Assembly (NCBI GenBank): GCA_036925085.1
Contig: JAUPFP010000008.1
Coordinates: forward strand, 5,109,277 to 5,173,276
DNA length: 64,000 nucleotides
Origin: Brachycybe producta
Lineage: Eukaryota > Arthropoda > Diplopoda > Playtdesmida > Andrognathidae
Direction of reading: 5' to 3'
Both the position numbers and the translations under genes were made by a program. Of the stretch, positions 52,101 through 61,967 are shown piece after piece; within the stretch, counting starts at the first letter, position 1; the number at the start of each line of letters is the position of its first letter. Under the pieces are notes generated by a model. It ran no database searches. It saw only the letters and a list, made by a program, of their open reading frames with translations, and was not told where the DNA came from.

Positions 52101-52351
52101 AAAAGAGTGAAATTTGGCGAAGAAGAATAACAATCCAGAAAAAAAAAAATCGATTGCATAAAAGAAACGAATAAAAAACGCAAAATGGTTATAAAAAAAA
52201 AGAGGGGGGGGGGGGCCGCATTCAAAATAAAAAATAGCATAAATGACGCCCATTCTACATAAAAAAAAATATATTCTGCAAAAAAAAAAAACAGGGAAAA
52301 TATTGTACACTCCCTTCGAAGGGGAGGGGGCACCTTCTGGCTCACTTGGGG

Positions 52352-52394
<43 letters not shown>

Positions 52395-55300
52395 AGCATT
52401 GCAAAAGAAGGTTTCTCATGCAATAACTACATTAAGTCCGAACCACCACCCACAACCAAGGAAGCAAATATCTGTTTCACAAATTCGTCACAACACTTTT
52501 TCAATCTTGAACGTGCACCGTGTCACACGTGTAAAATCTTTCATAGAAATGCCTCCTATCCGTGTAAGTTTTGATGGGGGGGTGGGTAGGTGGCTGCTGC
52601 TCACAGGCAAGTGTAGTCAGCACTAGCTTTTTGTTTGCTCCACCCTTTTATGAGCGTCAGACCAAATATCAACCCAATCAGAAATTGATAAGGGCGGGGC
52701 ATGTGACACTCAGTCCAAATAACAAACCAATTAGAAATTGATGACGCTCATAAAAGGGCGGAGCAAACGAAAACCTAGTGCTGGCTACACTTGCCTGTAG
52801 GTGGCTCACCTTAGAAGCACCAATATTCCAGTGCATTTTTTTTTGCATTTTAAACGTGATAAATTATAATTTCCATGTTCAAAAATGTAATAATTACCAT
52901 TTATTATCTATTAAAATTTTAAAGAAAATCATTATAATTAGTAATAATTAACAATCGCTCTAATTACTGAAATAATCACGCTTATATAAACAGAAAGACG
53001 ACGTAAATTAACGAATTTTTAAGACTCAAAATTAGTAATTTCCACCTAAAAAATCATGTGATTGTGACATACGATGGAGGCATACGCAATACCTTATCGT
53101 TATCGCTATCCGGTAACCGAAAAATTCACTTTCAATGTGAAGAAGAAGAAAAACAATCATTGTTATCTACAAGCAGATTGAAAACGACTACATTGCTAAT
53201 TAACACTGGTGATTTCAGAACGAAAAGTACATTTTTCTGGGCTACATTAGCGTTGTTGGAGGTTGTATATTATTGCAGAAAGGATGCATTTTTAGAAGAA
53301 AATAAAAACGCACTACTGTGTTCCGAAATGCACCCACTAATAAGACGTAAAATGACATCACAAATAAATAAGATAGGTGTGTGACATCACAATGCATGTC
53401 AGAAAGAACTAGTTGCCATGGAAACGAGTCGACGCCGTGACCCGCATGTGTAGATCAAAACCTGAAGGTATATATATAAATGTGGGAGGTGGAGGAGGTC
53501 ATCATACCGGTTCAAAATGAAAAGAAACCGGTTTGCGGATCCGCAACAAAGTCTGGTCCAACCTTTCCCTTTCTCCAATTTGTATCATGATCAGAAGAAG
53601 AAGAAAAACAAATATAAAAAAGAGCGAACAAAAGGTTTAAAAAAATATGCTTGCAATTAGAATCCACTAAAATTGCAAAGGTGTTAAATAATATACGATT
53701 GTACGTTGTCTGTTTGCTAGTCACGGATCAACTTCGGCGATTTTTTTTTTCTCTCTACTTCATTCTTCTCTCAGTCTTTTTTTCCGCTTCAATTGTTCAC
53801 TTTTCACCAGTTGAAGAAGAAGAAAAACGTAAAAAAAAGTACGCACTCGCAAAAAAAAAGTGGGGTTATTGATGGGATGAGTAGAAGAAAAGTGGTTGTA
53901 AAGACTCTCGGCTTACGAACATACGTCTAAGTTAGGCACAAACGGAATAGCGATGTCAAATTGAAGTCACAGTCAACGCCGTGTACCTGAACACAATAAG
54001 CTGCTGTGATGATGTCACTATTCCGTACTATCGTTAGGACCGGACTTTGTCGTCTAATCGTAACCAGGGCTTTAAGGGTTTCGTGTTCAGTTCCGTATTT
54101 GGTGCAAACTGAAAATACCTTTCGTCGCAATACCTTATGCTCTAATCAAGCGACAAGTTTAAGCGGCTTACGGCTCAAAAAAAATGACGTCAAATGACCA
54201 TAATGACTTTCAGAATTAGTTTTTGCCTCGGGATGGGCCATTCGAAACTCGCGAATCTTGAAAAAATATTCGAGATTCGAAAACTCGAATGTTCGCGCTT
54301 TTTTCGTCTTTCGAATCGTTCGAATCCTAACCTTAAAAAACTGTTAATATTTTTTGATAATTTCGGTGGTCGACCCGGATTACAAACATCACCTTGTGGT
54401 GATCCTGAGTGCCACACTGTTTTTTTGTTATTTAATATTATTTCATTTATTTGTATCTTTCTTAGTAAATAATACAGGATTCGAGAACGATTTAGAATTC
54501 GAATTCCAGAAAACTTAGGATTCGGCCCACCTCTAGTTTTGCCATTATCACCAATACAATTCACCCTCTCTAAAAGACTTCCTTGCAATTTCTTCCGTAA
54601 AGTATGCAAGGTTTAGTTACCCAGAGTATTACACGTGCACCTGAGGACCTGTTGTTGAAGGTCAAAAGGGGCAAGTGTATGACACACACCTATTGTCGTA
54701 ACGGCGACTTAAGTTACTATATTATTAATTTATTACATTACACAAATGGAAACAAGAAAAGAAAAAAGGTTTTTAAAATTTCACAATTGTTATAATTGTC
54801 TCTCAATTAACTTAATAACGTTATGCGCTTAATAATAATTACAGAAAGTGAGAAAAATGTTTTATTTTAAAACTGAACCGGTTAACAAACCCGTTGCAAT
54901 AATGGTTTCGCGTAAGCAAATTATAATTGCAAAATGCGCTGATTTGACACAAAATACAACACGGATGTAAACCGTTGAGTTTAAAAACGTGGTGAATTAT
55001 GGGTGGGATACAGATAATTATGTCCGTTTTAATGAGGCGGATGGATATATATTTCAAGAAATTTACTTTGTATTTTATTTTTCTCGAATAGAAAACAAAA
55101 CGGTGAAGTTATATAAAAATAATAGGGTTAATGATCTAAGCTAGAATTCAAGTACGATCATGTCCAAAATTCATTTTTTATTCATACAGATTCCGGATTC
55201 AATTTGCATCGATTCAGAAAATTCAGGAAATGACAGAAATCAGAAAGAAACGTTAAAAAAAAAACTGAACTCAAAAGTTCTTTCTTACTTTTTATGTTTG

Positions 55301-56580
55301 AATTCAAAAATAAGAAAAGCAAAAAAAAAACCATCCAAACTCATTTTCTTGAAGAAGAAGAACAAGAAAAGGCACTTTTCAATACAAAAAAAACTACCTA
55401 ATAAAAAGTGAATCCTAATTTTTTTTGGGCCTTTTTTTTTCTACGAGAAAAACACAAAGAAACAAAATGAAGTAAAAAAAGGTCAAATTGAGAAGAAGAA
55501 AAAACAATACTAGAAAAATAATACCGAAATCATAACATTTATGGAAACCAAAAACCATAAAACAATTTTTTTTTATAAAAAAAAAGGTCTAAAAAGTAAA
55601 AAAACACAGTGTAAATCCCCCTGTTATCTTGTTGGTGTTGTGGTTAGTGTCTCAGCCCATAGTAATGTTGGTCATGGGTTCAATGCTTCATTCAATCCCA
55701 TGTTGTGTGAATTATTTTCAAATATTTCAGAAAGTGACGAACAAACAAACAAATTATGAAGTTAAATAAGTTAGAAAAATGTGCAAACAACAAGTTAAGT
55801 TCAAGATAAACACTGATTATAAATAGAGTTAATCACTGAAATAATTAATATGTGCATTCGTTCGATTTAGAAGTCACTAGCCTCCTCCAGATTGCAGAAT
55901 TATTCCCATATTTTTGTGTTCAAAAGCGTCATAAAGCATAAAAAACTGTACAATCTCGTGCTTAGAGGCTAAGTAGTTTCTAATCGAAAGAAATTTCCAT
56001 AAAAACTAGAAAGAAAAACAAGCAAAAACATGTCTTTTGATGATTAGTTCCTAGAAATACACACATGAGTTGTTGTTGTTTTCAGAAAGAGGCTTTTTTT
56101 TTGTATCAAAATATATTATTTTCAACAATAACAACATGTGTGACCTGTGAAGCCGTTGTTATTTTCGAACTTCAAATAAAACTCCAAACAAAGTTGACTT
56201 TTTGGAATTGAAAACTTAAGAACAACGTTTATTAGAAGAGAATTAAAAAAGGTGACGATAAACTTACCTAGTCTTAATTCACCAAAATTTCCGCATCCTA
56301 TTTTCTTTCCGACCCTAAAATTTGGTCCAACCATAAGAACGCCGGAAGAGGATCCTGAATTATTAGAAGTAGTTGAAGTGGACGTTGTCCCTCCACTTTG
56401 TCCTCTACCACCACCACCTCCTCCAGTTTGTCCACCAACACCACCACCACCAACACCGTGCATAATCACGTTCGAACGATTTGTAAGTCCACCACCTATT
56501 TGGCTACTTCGAGTGATTCTTCTCGAGATTTCTTCTCTTGATGACGGCGGCTCCTTCGATGATGATTCTCTTTTCTGCAT
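28429..56580 (-). CDS. CSNK1G: Casein kinase 1 gamma
   Basis: A membrane-bound Ser/Thr kinase of the CK1 gamma group (fly gilgamesh; vertebrate CSNK1G1-3), acting in Wnt/LRP6 and membrane traffic. Exons: 56268-56580, 42708-42748, 40801-40870, one of 35728-35876 or 35200-35348, about 31232-31422, 30976-31146, 30744-30892, 29136-29219, 28562-28776, 28429-28480; an optional one may be 29627-29704. A glycine-rich N region precedes the kinase. Visible motifs are [12 protein letters not shown] (ATP loop), HVAIKLEP (lysine), YRDVKPENF (catalytic loop), [10 protein letters not shown] (metal-binding Asp) and [11 protein letters not shown]. The C end has [12 protein letters not shown], then [11 protein letters not shown], the palmitoylated membrane anchor. 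The roughly 44 bases that should encode SRMEYVHSKN are not found, beside a poly-T tract. Without them the model has 478 codons. Confidence 0.93.
28481..28561 (-). other. 81-base 3n intron before the CCC anchor
   Basis: Spliced, AA/GTACTC...CGACAG/A joins VVDETK to CCCFFKK, exactly as in vertebrate family members. Retained, it adds 27 codons without a stop (beginning YSFRANF). It has a good pyrimidine tract and a short GC-rich hairpin (CGGCCGTTA ... TAACGGCCG). Confidence 0.85.
29136..29219 (-). CDS. CSNK1G: CK1 gamma C-tail exon ([10 protein letters not shown]...)
   Basis: A 28-codon in-frame exon with [18 protein letters not shown], matching the TPVGS stretch after the kinase domain in vertebrate CSNK1G. 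Acceptor CCACAG/TCC and donor AAG/GTAAGG. It belongs to the gene at 28429-56580. Confidence 0.8.
29299..29322. repeat. (CAG)8 microsatellite in CK1 gamma intron
   Basis: Eight perfect CAG units on the plus strand (CTG in the transcript), about 80 bases upstream of the acceptor of the exon at 29136-29219. Confidence 0.95.
29627..29704 (-). CDS. CSNK1G: Possible cassette exon of CK1 gamma
   Basis: A 26-codon in-frame segment (…[19 protein letters not shown]) between AAAAG/CC and GAG/GTTTGT. It is serine-rich, as tail inserts often are, and 78 bases long, so it could be included or skipped without a frame change. The acceptor lacks a clear pyrimidine tract and I know of no matching exon in the family. 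Confidence 0.3.
30340..30560. repeat. TAGAAACTAGAA foldback copy
   Basis: It carries TTAGAAACTAGAAGGGTAG, TTGATATCTTTAAAAATAAG and TTTGAAAATGAC. The right arm is diverged; it is in a CK1 gamma intron. Confidence 0.6.
31440..31558. repeat. Poly-T tract of about 119 bases
   Basis: It is almost pure T on the plus strand with rare A, G and C. It sits immediately upstream (in gene sense) of the CK1 gamma catalytic-loop exon. Such tracts are prone to assembly error. Confidence 0.9.
31648..31812. mobile_element. MITE with GGCCTTGTTTCCA ends, single copy
   Basis: Same family as 19381-19712: GGCCTTGTTTCCACTGGGGC, AACTGGTGAAAAATAG, then CTATGATAGTGAATAGGCGG and a worn reverse arm. Confidence 0.75.
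31985..32195. repeat. TAGAAACTAGAA foldback copy
   Basis: Left arm GAAACTAGAAAGGTAGCT and TTGATATCTTTTAAAATAAG; right arm GAAAGATATCAAAAA and CTAGTTTCTAA. It preserves the uninterrupted sequence around the site where the element at 41715 inserted in another copy. A fragment of a further copy starts at 32476. Confidence 0.7.
33509..33803. mobile_element. hAT-type MITE, 8-base TSD
   Basis: The ends are TAGGGCTCGAATTTTGATGC and its reverse with one difference. The inverted arms run on through AATATCAACCGGAATGTTTC. It is flanked by perfect CTTATGAT duplications (33501-33508 and 33804-33811). No coding content. Confidence 0.85.
35200..35348 (-). CDS. CSNK1G: CK1 gamma alternative exon 4b
   Basis: Encodes [20 protein letters not shown], then [15 protein letters not shown], ending VLMIAIQL. 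It is 149 bases, begins in phase 1 and ends in phase 0, with acceptor TTTAG/AC and donor CTT/GTAAGT. At most sites that differ it is nearer to vertebrate CSNK1G than exon 4a (KYNA, PSL, FTL, IAIQL). It covers strand 4, the hinge and helix D of the kinase. Confidence 0.9.
35728..35876 (-). CDS. CSNK1G: CK1 gamma alternative exon 4a
   Basis: Encodes [20 protein letters not shown], then [15 protein letters not shown], ending VLMIATQL. It has the same length (149 bases) and the same phases as exon 4b, with acceptor TGCAG/AG and donor CTC/GTAAGT. About 8 of 50 residues differ from 4b. All invariant residues are kept, so neither copy looks decayed. Confidence 0.9.
36195..36470. repeat. TAGAAACTAGAA foldback copy
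   Basis: GTGTTTTAGAAACTAGAAGA, AGATATCTTTTAAAATAAGC and TTTGAAAATGACTC, then a worn right arm with AAGTTTCTAAAAACC. Confidence 0.6.
37917..38775. mobile_element. hAT-type element, 8-base TSD, with nested MITE
   Basis: The ends are CAGGGTGGCAGTGATTTAAA and, reversed, CAGGGTGGCTGATTTTTTTG. The flanks are the perfect 8-base duplication ATCAACTC (37909-37916 and 38776-38783). No transposase is visible. A related end fragment lies near 48715-48792. Confidence 0.85.
38234..38497. mobile_element. MITE nested in the hAT element
   Basis: Ends CAGAGGTAAACTGTGTTAAG with TCAC and its perfect reverse; related GGACTTAACAC motifs repeat inside. It lies within 37917-38775 and is thus younger. Confidence 0.8.
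41224..41428. mobile_element. ACAGGC foldback MITE, copy 2, 9-base TSD
   Basis: The arms run from ACAGGCATTTAGAAATCGAG to ...CCGATTTCTAAATGCCTGT, with CTCCGCC and CCAATTAGAAGTTG inside. It is flanked by the perfect 9-base duplication GCACTGTGG (41215-41223 and 41429-41437). Long inverted arms with a 9-base duplication suggest a Mutator-like origin. Confidence 0.85.
41640..42210. repeat. TAGAAACTAGAA foldback copy split by a MITE
   Basis: The left arm has GAAACTAGAAGGGTAGC and the right arm AGATATCAACATGAATT ... CTTCTAGTTTCTAAAA. The element at 41715-42059 sits in its left arm. Confidence 0.8.
41715..42059. mobile_element. MITE with GGCYCGATGCA ends, TA duplication
   Basis: The ends are GGCCCGATGCACACATGC and, reversed, GGCTCGATGCATACATGC. 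Removing it and one TA restores the sequence seen in sister copies of the host repeat (ATCTTTTAAAATAA), so the target duplication is TA. This fits Tc1/mariner-type mobilisation. Confidence 0.8.
43079..43498. mobile_element. 420-base foldback with repeated GATGAACA
   Basis: Two arms of about 190 bases (GGGTCAAGATAAGAAGATGA..., with many GGGATGAACA repeats) surround a loop with GTTTAGGTTAGGTAACCGAA. The flanks GAGAACAC and GAGAACTC match at 7 of 8, suggesting a hAT-like 8-base duplication. Confidence 0.8.
43611..43770. mobile_element. ACAGGC foldback MITE, copy 3 (worn left end)
   Basis: Arm TGGAGACAGCATTAAC and its reverse. The right end is intact (CCGCCTGT) and the left is worn (ATGGCAAG). 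The centre has TCTAATTGGTTT and CTCCGCCCCCC, as in its sisters. Confidence 0.7.
44656..44932. repeat. TAGAAACTAGAA foldback, best-preserved ends
   Basis: Arm CTTTAAAGGTGCAAAATGAA, GAGAAAAAAACTTG, then GTTTTAGAAACTAGAA; the reverse arm ends TTCATTTTGCACCTTAAAG. The flanking sequence is also shared with other copies, so the element may be longer. Confidence 0.75.
45874..46015. mobile_element. ACAGGC foldback MITE, copy 4
   Basis: Arms ACAGGCAATTGTG ... AGCATTAGAATTTCTTTT and reverse ...CACAATTGCCTGT. The core has CTCCGCCCTTTTATGA and AACCAATTAGAAAT. Confidence 0.85.
48087..48416. mobile_element. hAT-like MITE with CCTAACC-rich loop
   Basis: Inverted TCACTACAGCTACCAAAAAA arms are flanked by a perfect 8-base duplication GTTCCATC (48079-48086 and 48417-48424). 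The centre (about 48175-48355) is an irregular array of CCTAACCAAA/CCTTACCGAA units. No coding content. Confidence 0.8.
51385..51605. repeat. TAGAAACTAGAA foldback copy
   Basis: GTGTTAGAAACTAGAATGGT and GGGTCATTTTCAAACT, then CTAGTTTCTAAAACATTTTC on the right arm. Confidence 0.65.
52603..52798. mobile_element. ACAGGC foldback MITE, copy 5
   Basis: Arms ACAGGCAAGTGTAGTCAGCA and reverse ...CTACACTTGCCTGT. The core has CTCCACCCTTTTATGAGCGT, GGGCGGAG and CCAATTAGAAATTG. Confidence 0.85.
54228..54535. mobile_element. hAT-type MITE, TSD 7 of 8
   Basis: The left end is TCGGGATGGGCCATTCG and the right, reversed, TAGAGGTGGGCCGAATCC. The flanks are TTTTTGCC and GTTTTGCC. TTCGAA-type motifs repeat inside. 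No coding content. Confidence 0.75.
55622..55770 (+). mobile_element. tRNA-derived SINE, second copy
   Basis: GTTGTGGTTAGTG (A box side), GGGTTCAATGC with a small internal duplication of TTCAAT at the B box, then TTTTCAAATATTTCAGAAAG and an ACAAACAAACAAATTATGAA tail. It matches the copy at 4231-4766. Confidence 0.75.
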
Positions 56581-57762
56581 GCTACTTTTTTTTTTTTTTT
56601 AACAAGAAAACAAAAAAAAAGCGAAGCTTCAAAAATAATAAAAATAATGGGGAGTTCAGAAGAGAGAGTTAGAAGAAGGAGAATCAACGCCTGCTAACTT
56701 AATCCTCCTCCTTCCTCTTCTTTTTCTTCTCATAAAAAAAACACTGTTGAATTTTTATAATATTAATATCCTATATTATACACACAAACGTATAGAAGAA
56801 AATAATTTCAAAATTGAAAGAAAGAAAAAAAAAAAGAGGGGGAGGGAAAAGAGGAAGAAAAAAAGAGGGGGAAAATGGCTGCTTTTTCAGCCTTATATTA
56901 GAAGAATGAAAAGAGGAAAAATGCGCGGATTTTTCACTTCACTTTCTCACCGTCCTTTTCTCCGTAATAAACAAAAAAAAAACCTTTTTAGGGCACTTTA
57001 TCTTCTAGAATAGAACGATTCATTTATCACTTTACTTTAAAACGTATAAATTCATTTGATAAACCGATGAAATTAAAATACACATAGAAAAATCCAACAG
57101 AAAAACGAAGAAACACCGCAAAAAAAAAAAATTACATATAAAAAAAAAAGTCTCTTCTTTCTATCAACGCAGCAGATGCAGAATTCACAGCACAAACACA
57201 CACACACACACACAGATGACGTCATAAATCAGACTGACAAAACTATTCACTCTCTATTGTGTGTATGTGTGTGTGTGGGTATAATATGTGTGTCTACATC
57301 CGCCATCCTTTTTTTTTTTTTGCCAATTACGAACATATGACTAATGAGGAACATAGCTTTATAACGATTAAATAAGTCTTATTGTATTTAGATTTCATTT
57401 ATAATTAAATAATTAAATAAATCAATTATTATTAGTTATAAGGTTAAGTATTTTCATCGAATTCTTAGCCACCGGTGTCCATTTCTTTACTGTTGCGGAT
57501 TAGTACAATTTCATTGTAAACCGGATAAAAGTAAATAGCCGGATATTAGTAAAAATAAAATAATTACTAAATGTCAACACTAGATGGCAGGAGTGACTAA
57601 AGAAATGCTTTGTTGCCATAGTAACAGTCATAAACCACTTTTTAAATCTTGTTTTTAAGATGTTTTCGTCGATTTGTCGACTGTTTTTTTAACTTTTTCA
57701 AACTTTTTTTTTGATGTGTATGCTGTAAAACACTTTTTAAACACAGATGATTGTTTTAAGCC
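56581..57762. promoter_or_regulatory. Divergent spacer CK1 gamma/CEP120
   Basis: 1182 bases between the two start codons. It contains A-rich and GA/GT microsatellite stretches (about 56820-56875 and 57196-57290) and an X-box at 57612-57625. The head-to-head order is the same as that of human CEP120 and CSNK1G3, as I recall the human map. Confidence 0.65.
57612..57625. promoter_or_regulatory. RFX X-box upstream of CEP120
   Basis: GTTGCCATAGTAAC fits the X-box consensus (GTNRCC, short spacer, RGYAAC) at every position. It lies 138 bases before the CEP120 start. RFX factors drive many ciliary and centriolar genes, so a regulatory role fits, but none is shown. Confidence 0.65.
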
Positions 57763-60700
57763 ATGGAAAAAGAAAAAATGCTACTTGTTTTGTCTATTTT
57801 GGAGGGTAAGATGGTGTTTCAAACTATTAAGACGCACATGGTTTCTTGAAGCGTAACGGTTGTTTACGTCTTTCCTGACACGTGTACATGTTGTTTCCAC
57901 ACTTGTCACAATAGGTAGACACTTTCCAAGGAGGGTTTTGTGGCATCTCACCGTAGAAGCCCGTTTTGATGGCGAAGTTATGATTACGGATCCAATCGAT
58001 CACTCGTCATCGCCCGATTTTAACACGGAATTGGCTTGGGAGGTGGATAGACGTGGTCTAAACGTTCTAAAGAAACAGAGGACACCGATAAAGTTACAAT
58101 GTTACGCTCAGAACAAGAAAACCGGAGAAAAAGAATCTGTCGGTTACATCGTTCTCGATCTTACTCTCGCTCAGCACCCGACGATGGTAAGATTGTATCG
58201 CGACGTTTCCAACTCGCATTTCTAACTCGTAATCTTTTTTTTATAGAAACCAAAATGGTTTCCAATTCTTAACAGTAAATATCGAGAGAAACCGGAATTG
58301 CTTTTGTCTCTTGGATTAGAAGACGATCGTCTTGATATCGACGACAAACCGAATATTCTCAAGAACGAGATACAAAACCGTAAACGTTTTAATACTATTC
58401 AAATGTTGTTACAACACTAAATTAATTTGAATGTGGTTTTGTTTTATTTGAACAGCAGTAAAGCAAGTTTTAAAGACGAAGGAAAAGAAAACTTACAATT
58501 TAGACGATCTCGTGCCAAATGTTAACGAAGACGGAGAGTTTTATCAGATTGGGCCGATTGAAGAGTGCAAGGACTTCTTTACATTTTCTGTCACTGTCGG
58601 TTTTGCATCAAATTTAGAACAGGTTTAGAAATTACAAAATTAATTATTTTAAATACAAACCCAATTAATTGTTTTTTTGTTGTTGCCATTTTTCATTTAG
58701 TTGATTCCGTCTGAAACGTTATTACCTGAAAACCACCAAGGATTTTTCTTTTACTATTTACTTCTCGGAAATGAAATATACACGGATCCTTTTCCAGATT
58801 TATCTTTAGCTAATTTTGCAGCTGAAAGAGCTACGGTCGACTTGAGAAGTAGTGTAGAAGCACTGCGGTCATTTTTCAGCATCACATCAAAAATACAAGT
58901 ATAAACGATCGATTGAGATGCAAGCATCGTTATTTCGTTAATTTTTGTTATAGATTCACCTCTGTTGCGGCGACAAGTCACTTGGTAGTGCAGAAGTCCC
59001 TCTCGAGGGTCTAGTAGCGAAACCGATGACCGACCAGCCTGTAACGATAGAGAACTTGTACGAGGTATGATCTGTAACGATCTAGAAACGTATTATAAAG
59101 TAATTTATTTCGTACCTTGTGTACTTTTCAGTTGAAAACATCGAGACAGAGTCAAATGGTTGAAGTTCCTGAAGCAATGAAACCGACAGTTGGAATCGTT
59201 CTTACTTTAAAGAAAAACGATGTTAGAATTAATTTTATTTGCGACTTCGGCAGTTTTACTTTATTTAATGAAATGGAATTTTATTTATTATTATGCTTTA
59301 ATAGAATTCTAAAGCTATAGAACCAGTTATTTTAAATTCATCTCCAGAGATTGCAGCTAAAGCTTCAGAAATTCTATCGCCACCGAATGTACGAAGAAAC
59401 CTTCAGTATCCAACGACACCTCCACAAAAACTGGAAAGAGAACCGGAAGTCATTACAATTGATGACCAGAGTCAGGCCGATGAAAAGCTTCAAGAGTTTC
59501 CCACTACACCAAAGTCGGATACGGTCACTCAAGTTCATAATGAAAACAACGATGCAGCGTCTTTCGAAGATCTCGTCACTTACAGTTTTTGTATTGATTT
59601 GAGGACGGTCAAAAACATTTCTGTTGAAACGCCGTTTAACTGTTTTGTCAGGTGATTTGGTCATATTTTAGATCTAAATAAAAGTATATACTTAAAATAA
59701 ATTTAAGGTTTATTTGAAAGTTGCAGAGAAATGAAATGTGTTAATGGTATGTTCATTATGAAACCTTTTAATACTTTTTATAGTTATTTTAAAAAGACAG
59801 CACCATTATTGCATTCGTTTACTCTTCTAGTTTCAAAATGGTTCCATCTTATCTAGGGAACCAAGATTGTAAACAACTTTCTTTCCTATGTAGATATTCC
59901 TATTCTTACTTTGGTGACGTTGCTCCGATGTTAACACATCCTGCTGTCGACGTTCGCCGTGGTTGCTCATCGATCTTACCACATGGCTATGCAACATTTA
60001 GTTTTATGACGAAACCAAAGCAACTAGATGAAATATTTCGCAAAAATCCGATCCGAATTGATATTTTACATAAGGATTTATCGAAGGATAGGGATTTTGT
60101 CATTGGAAGTTCACTACTTCAACTAGGTCATCTTCTCGATTCGGAGAAATCTCTGACTGTCGTATGATACTCATGATTTTCGTTGCTTTATTGAATGGTT
60201 GATTTAATGTTTTTTCTTCTGTTTAAGGATGAATCGGGGAAATCTGGTTGGAGGAGATCGGTTTTATCAACACTTCCGGTCATCTCCAAAGAGTCGCATC
60301 ATAAAGTGGCCGAGATTCAATTATTCACGGCTTTGGACGACTTCGGTCCTGCTTCAGAAAGTGAAGAAATTGTAAATACACGTGAAGTGCAATCGGTATA
60401 TATCTATAAATCACGGTTATTAATTATTATATGGTAGAATATGTTGTGAAATTGTTTTTTTTTTTTCAGAAAGAGGAAGAGGAGGAGTGCAATATGAAAG
60501 TTCCATCTGCCAGACAAGAGACGTTAGAAGATAGGTTGGCCGAACAAGCTGCGTTAGAAATCGAGAAGTGGAAGGAATGGCAGGAAGCGACATTTTTAAA
60601 ACAGGTCAAGTAACACTTCAGATCACGTAAAATTACTCGATTGTTTTTTTTTTCTAATCATTTTATACAGATTCGTTTATTTCAAAGTTCATTAAGATAC

Positions 60701-61967
60701 TAAAAGTCTATTCTATTTAATTTAAATATATTCCAGTTAAAAGAAAGGGAAACAAAACACTTGGAAACAATAACATCAGAGTGGACTCATCGTGAAACAG
60801 AACGAGAATTACTATTACAGAGAAAACTCTCAGAATGTCAAGCTCTCGAAGACAAGCTCAAGAGAGCCATGGACAATATCGAGAAGAAGGAACGAGAATT
60901 AACAATCAGCGAGGCAGAGGTTAAAAAATAACCTTTGATGGTTTGTTGTCAATATCTTTATAAACTCTTTTTTCTTCTTATTACGAACAGGTTAAAAGGA
61001 TGAAAACTGATTTGCAGTTGGATTATGAACGACAAATGTTAGCAGTTAAAGATACGGCAAGACGACTGAAGGAAGAGTTTGAACACAAGACCGAGTTAGA
61101 AAAGTAAAAAAAAAAACGTCGTTAATGAAAACAATAGCTGTATGCTTAAAAATATTATTTCGTTCCATCAGAAACAAAACTAAAGCTCTTCACGAACAGT
61201 GTGTTAAACTTCAACGACAATTGTCGGAGCTCGAGAAGAAGTCCGAAATCAGAGAAGCTGAATTTCAAGCTTTTAGAGATACGAAAGCACAGCCCGAAGT
61301 TCGACTACAATCCGAACTAAAACTTAACGTGATTGAGAAAGTTAGTTAATGTTTACTTATTGCCAAATTAGAATGAACTTTTGGAGTTTTCGTTAATTAT
61401 TTTTGAAAAACAAAAACGTATTTAGGCAGAGATGGAAAGAAAGATTCTCTATCTTACCAAGTCGAAGGTTCACTACAAACAACAGTATGCTCGAGGCCTA
61501 CGAGAGTTAGCTCGTATCAAGCAAGCTATGCAATCCGAAGCTCAGGCCCAACTACTGAAACAACAGCAAGAACTGGAACAAATGAGATTACAGATTATGG
61601 TCTCGGAGCAACAAGAAAACGTAGCTCAACAGAGACAAGTTATCGAGACTTTGAAATCGGACCTACACAGGTTTCACAAAAAATTTTTTAAAATGGTTTC
61701 ATTTTTAAAAAAAAAAATATTACCTCATTTGTCTTAAGGATGAAGATAACAAATAACAAGACGACTAGCGATGATAACACAGGTCCATCAAGAAGTTCCG
61801 AATCTAAAAAAAGAATCTTTTCATCTAAGATCGAGGAAACGCAGCTGGCTCATTTAATGGAAGAAAGAGAAACTTTTCTGAGAACTGGTCTATACAGTCC
61901 AGAAGATCAGATCATCGAAGAATTGGACAGACGAATCAATAAATTAATTGAGGAAATGAACAGATAG
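57763..61967 (+). CDS. CEP120: Centrosomal protein of 120 kDa
   Basis: Sixteen exons: 57763-57805, 57915-58186, 58247-58379, 58456-58622, 58701-58898, 58954-59064, 59132-59221, 59305-59651, 59894-60161, 60228-60395, 60470-60604, 60737-60919, 60991-61103, 61172-61340, 61426-61670, 61739-61967. They give 956 residues (human 986) with all phases consistent. An N-terminal C2 domain (about 1-130; [29 protein letters not shown]) is followed by a second (about 190-340; [12 protein letters not shown]) and a third (about 440-600; [20 protein letters not shown]). A long coiled coil spans about 625-880. The C end keeps [23 protein letters not shown]120 supports centriole elongation and cilium formation. 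The one-codon-short first exon ([15 protein letters not shown]) is supported by phase and by family alignment. An AATAAA lies at 62151-62156. Confidence 0.95.

Larger units (their letters stand above)
42749..56267. other. CK1 gamma intron 1, repeat content
   Basis: A 13.5-kb intron with many elements (about 43079, 43611, 44656, 45874, 48087, 51385, 52603, 54228, 55622), a G25 run at 43891-43915, an NRF1-type palindrome at 46104-46113 and a CA microsatellite (52354-52391). I find no further exon. Frames near 49412-49759 and 53058-53384 look slightly protein-like but have no partner or recognisable motif. Confidence 0.55.

Noticed and set aside
52083-52626. Frames with runs of CVCV or THTH
   Set aside because: They cross a CA microsatellite.
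53058-53384. 108-codon plus-strand frame
   Set aside because: No motif or splice partner found, antisense within CK1 gamma intron 1.
56252-56602. 116-codon plus-strand frame rich in proline
   Set aside because: It is the antisense of the glycine-rich first exon of CK1 gamma.
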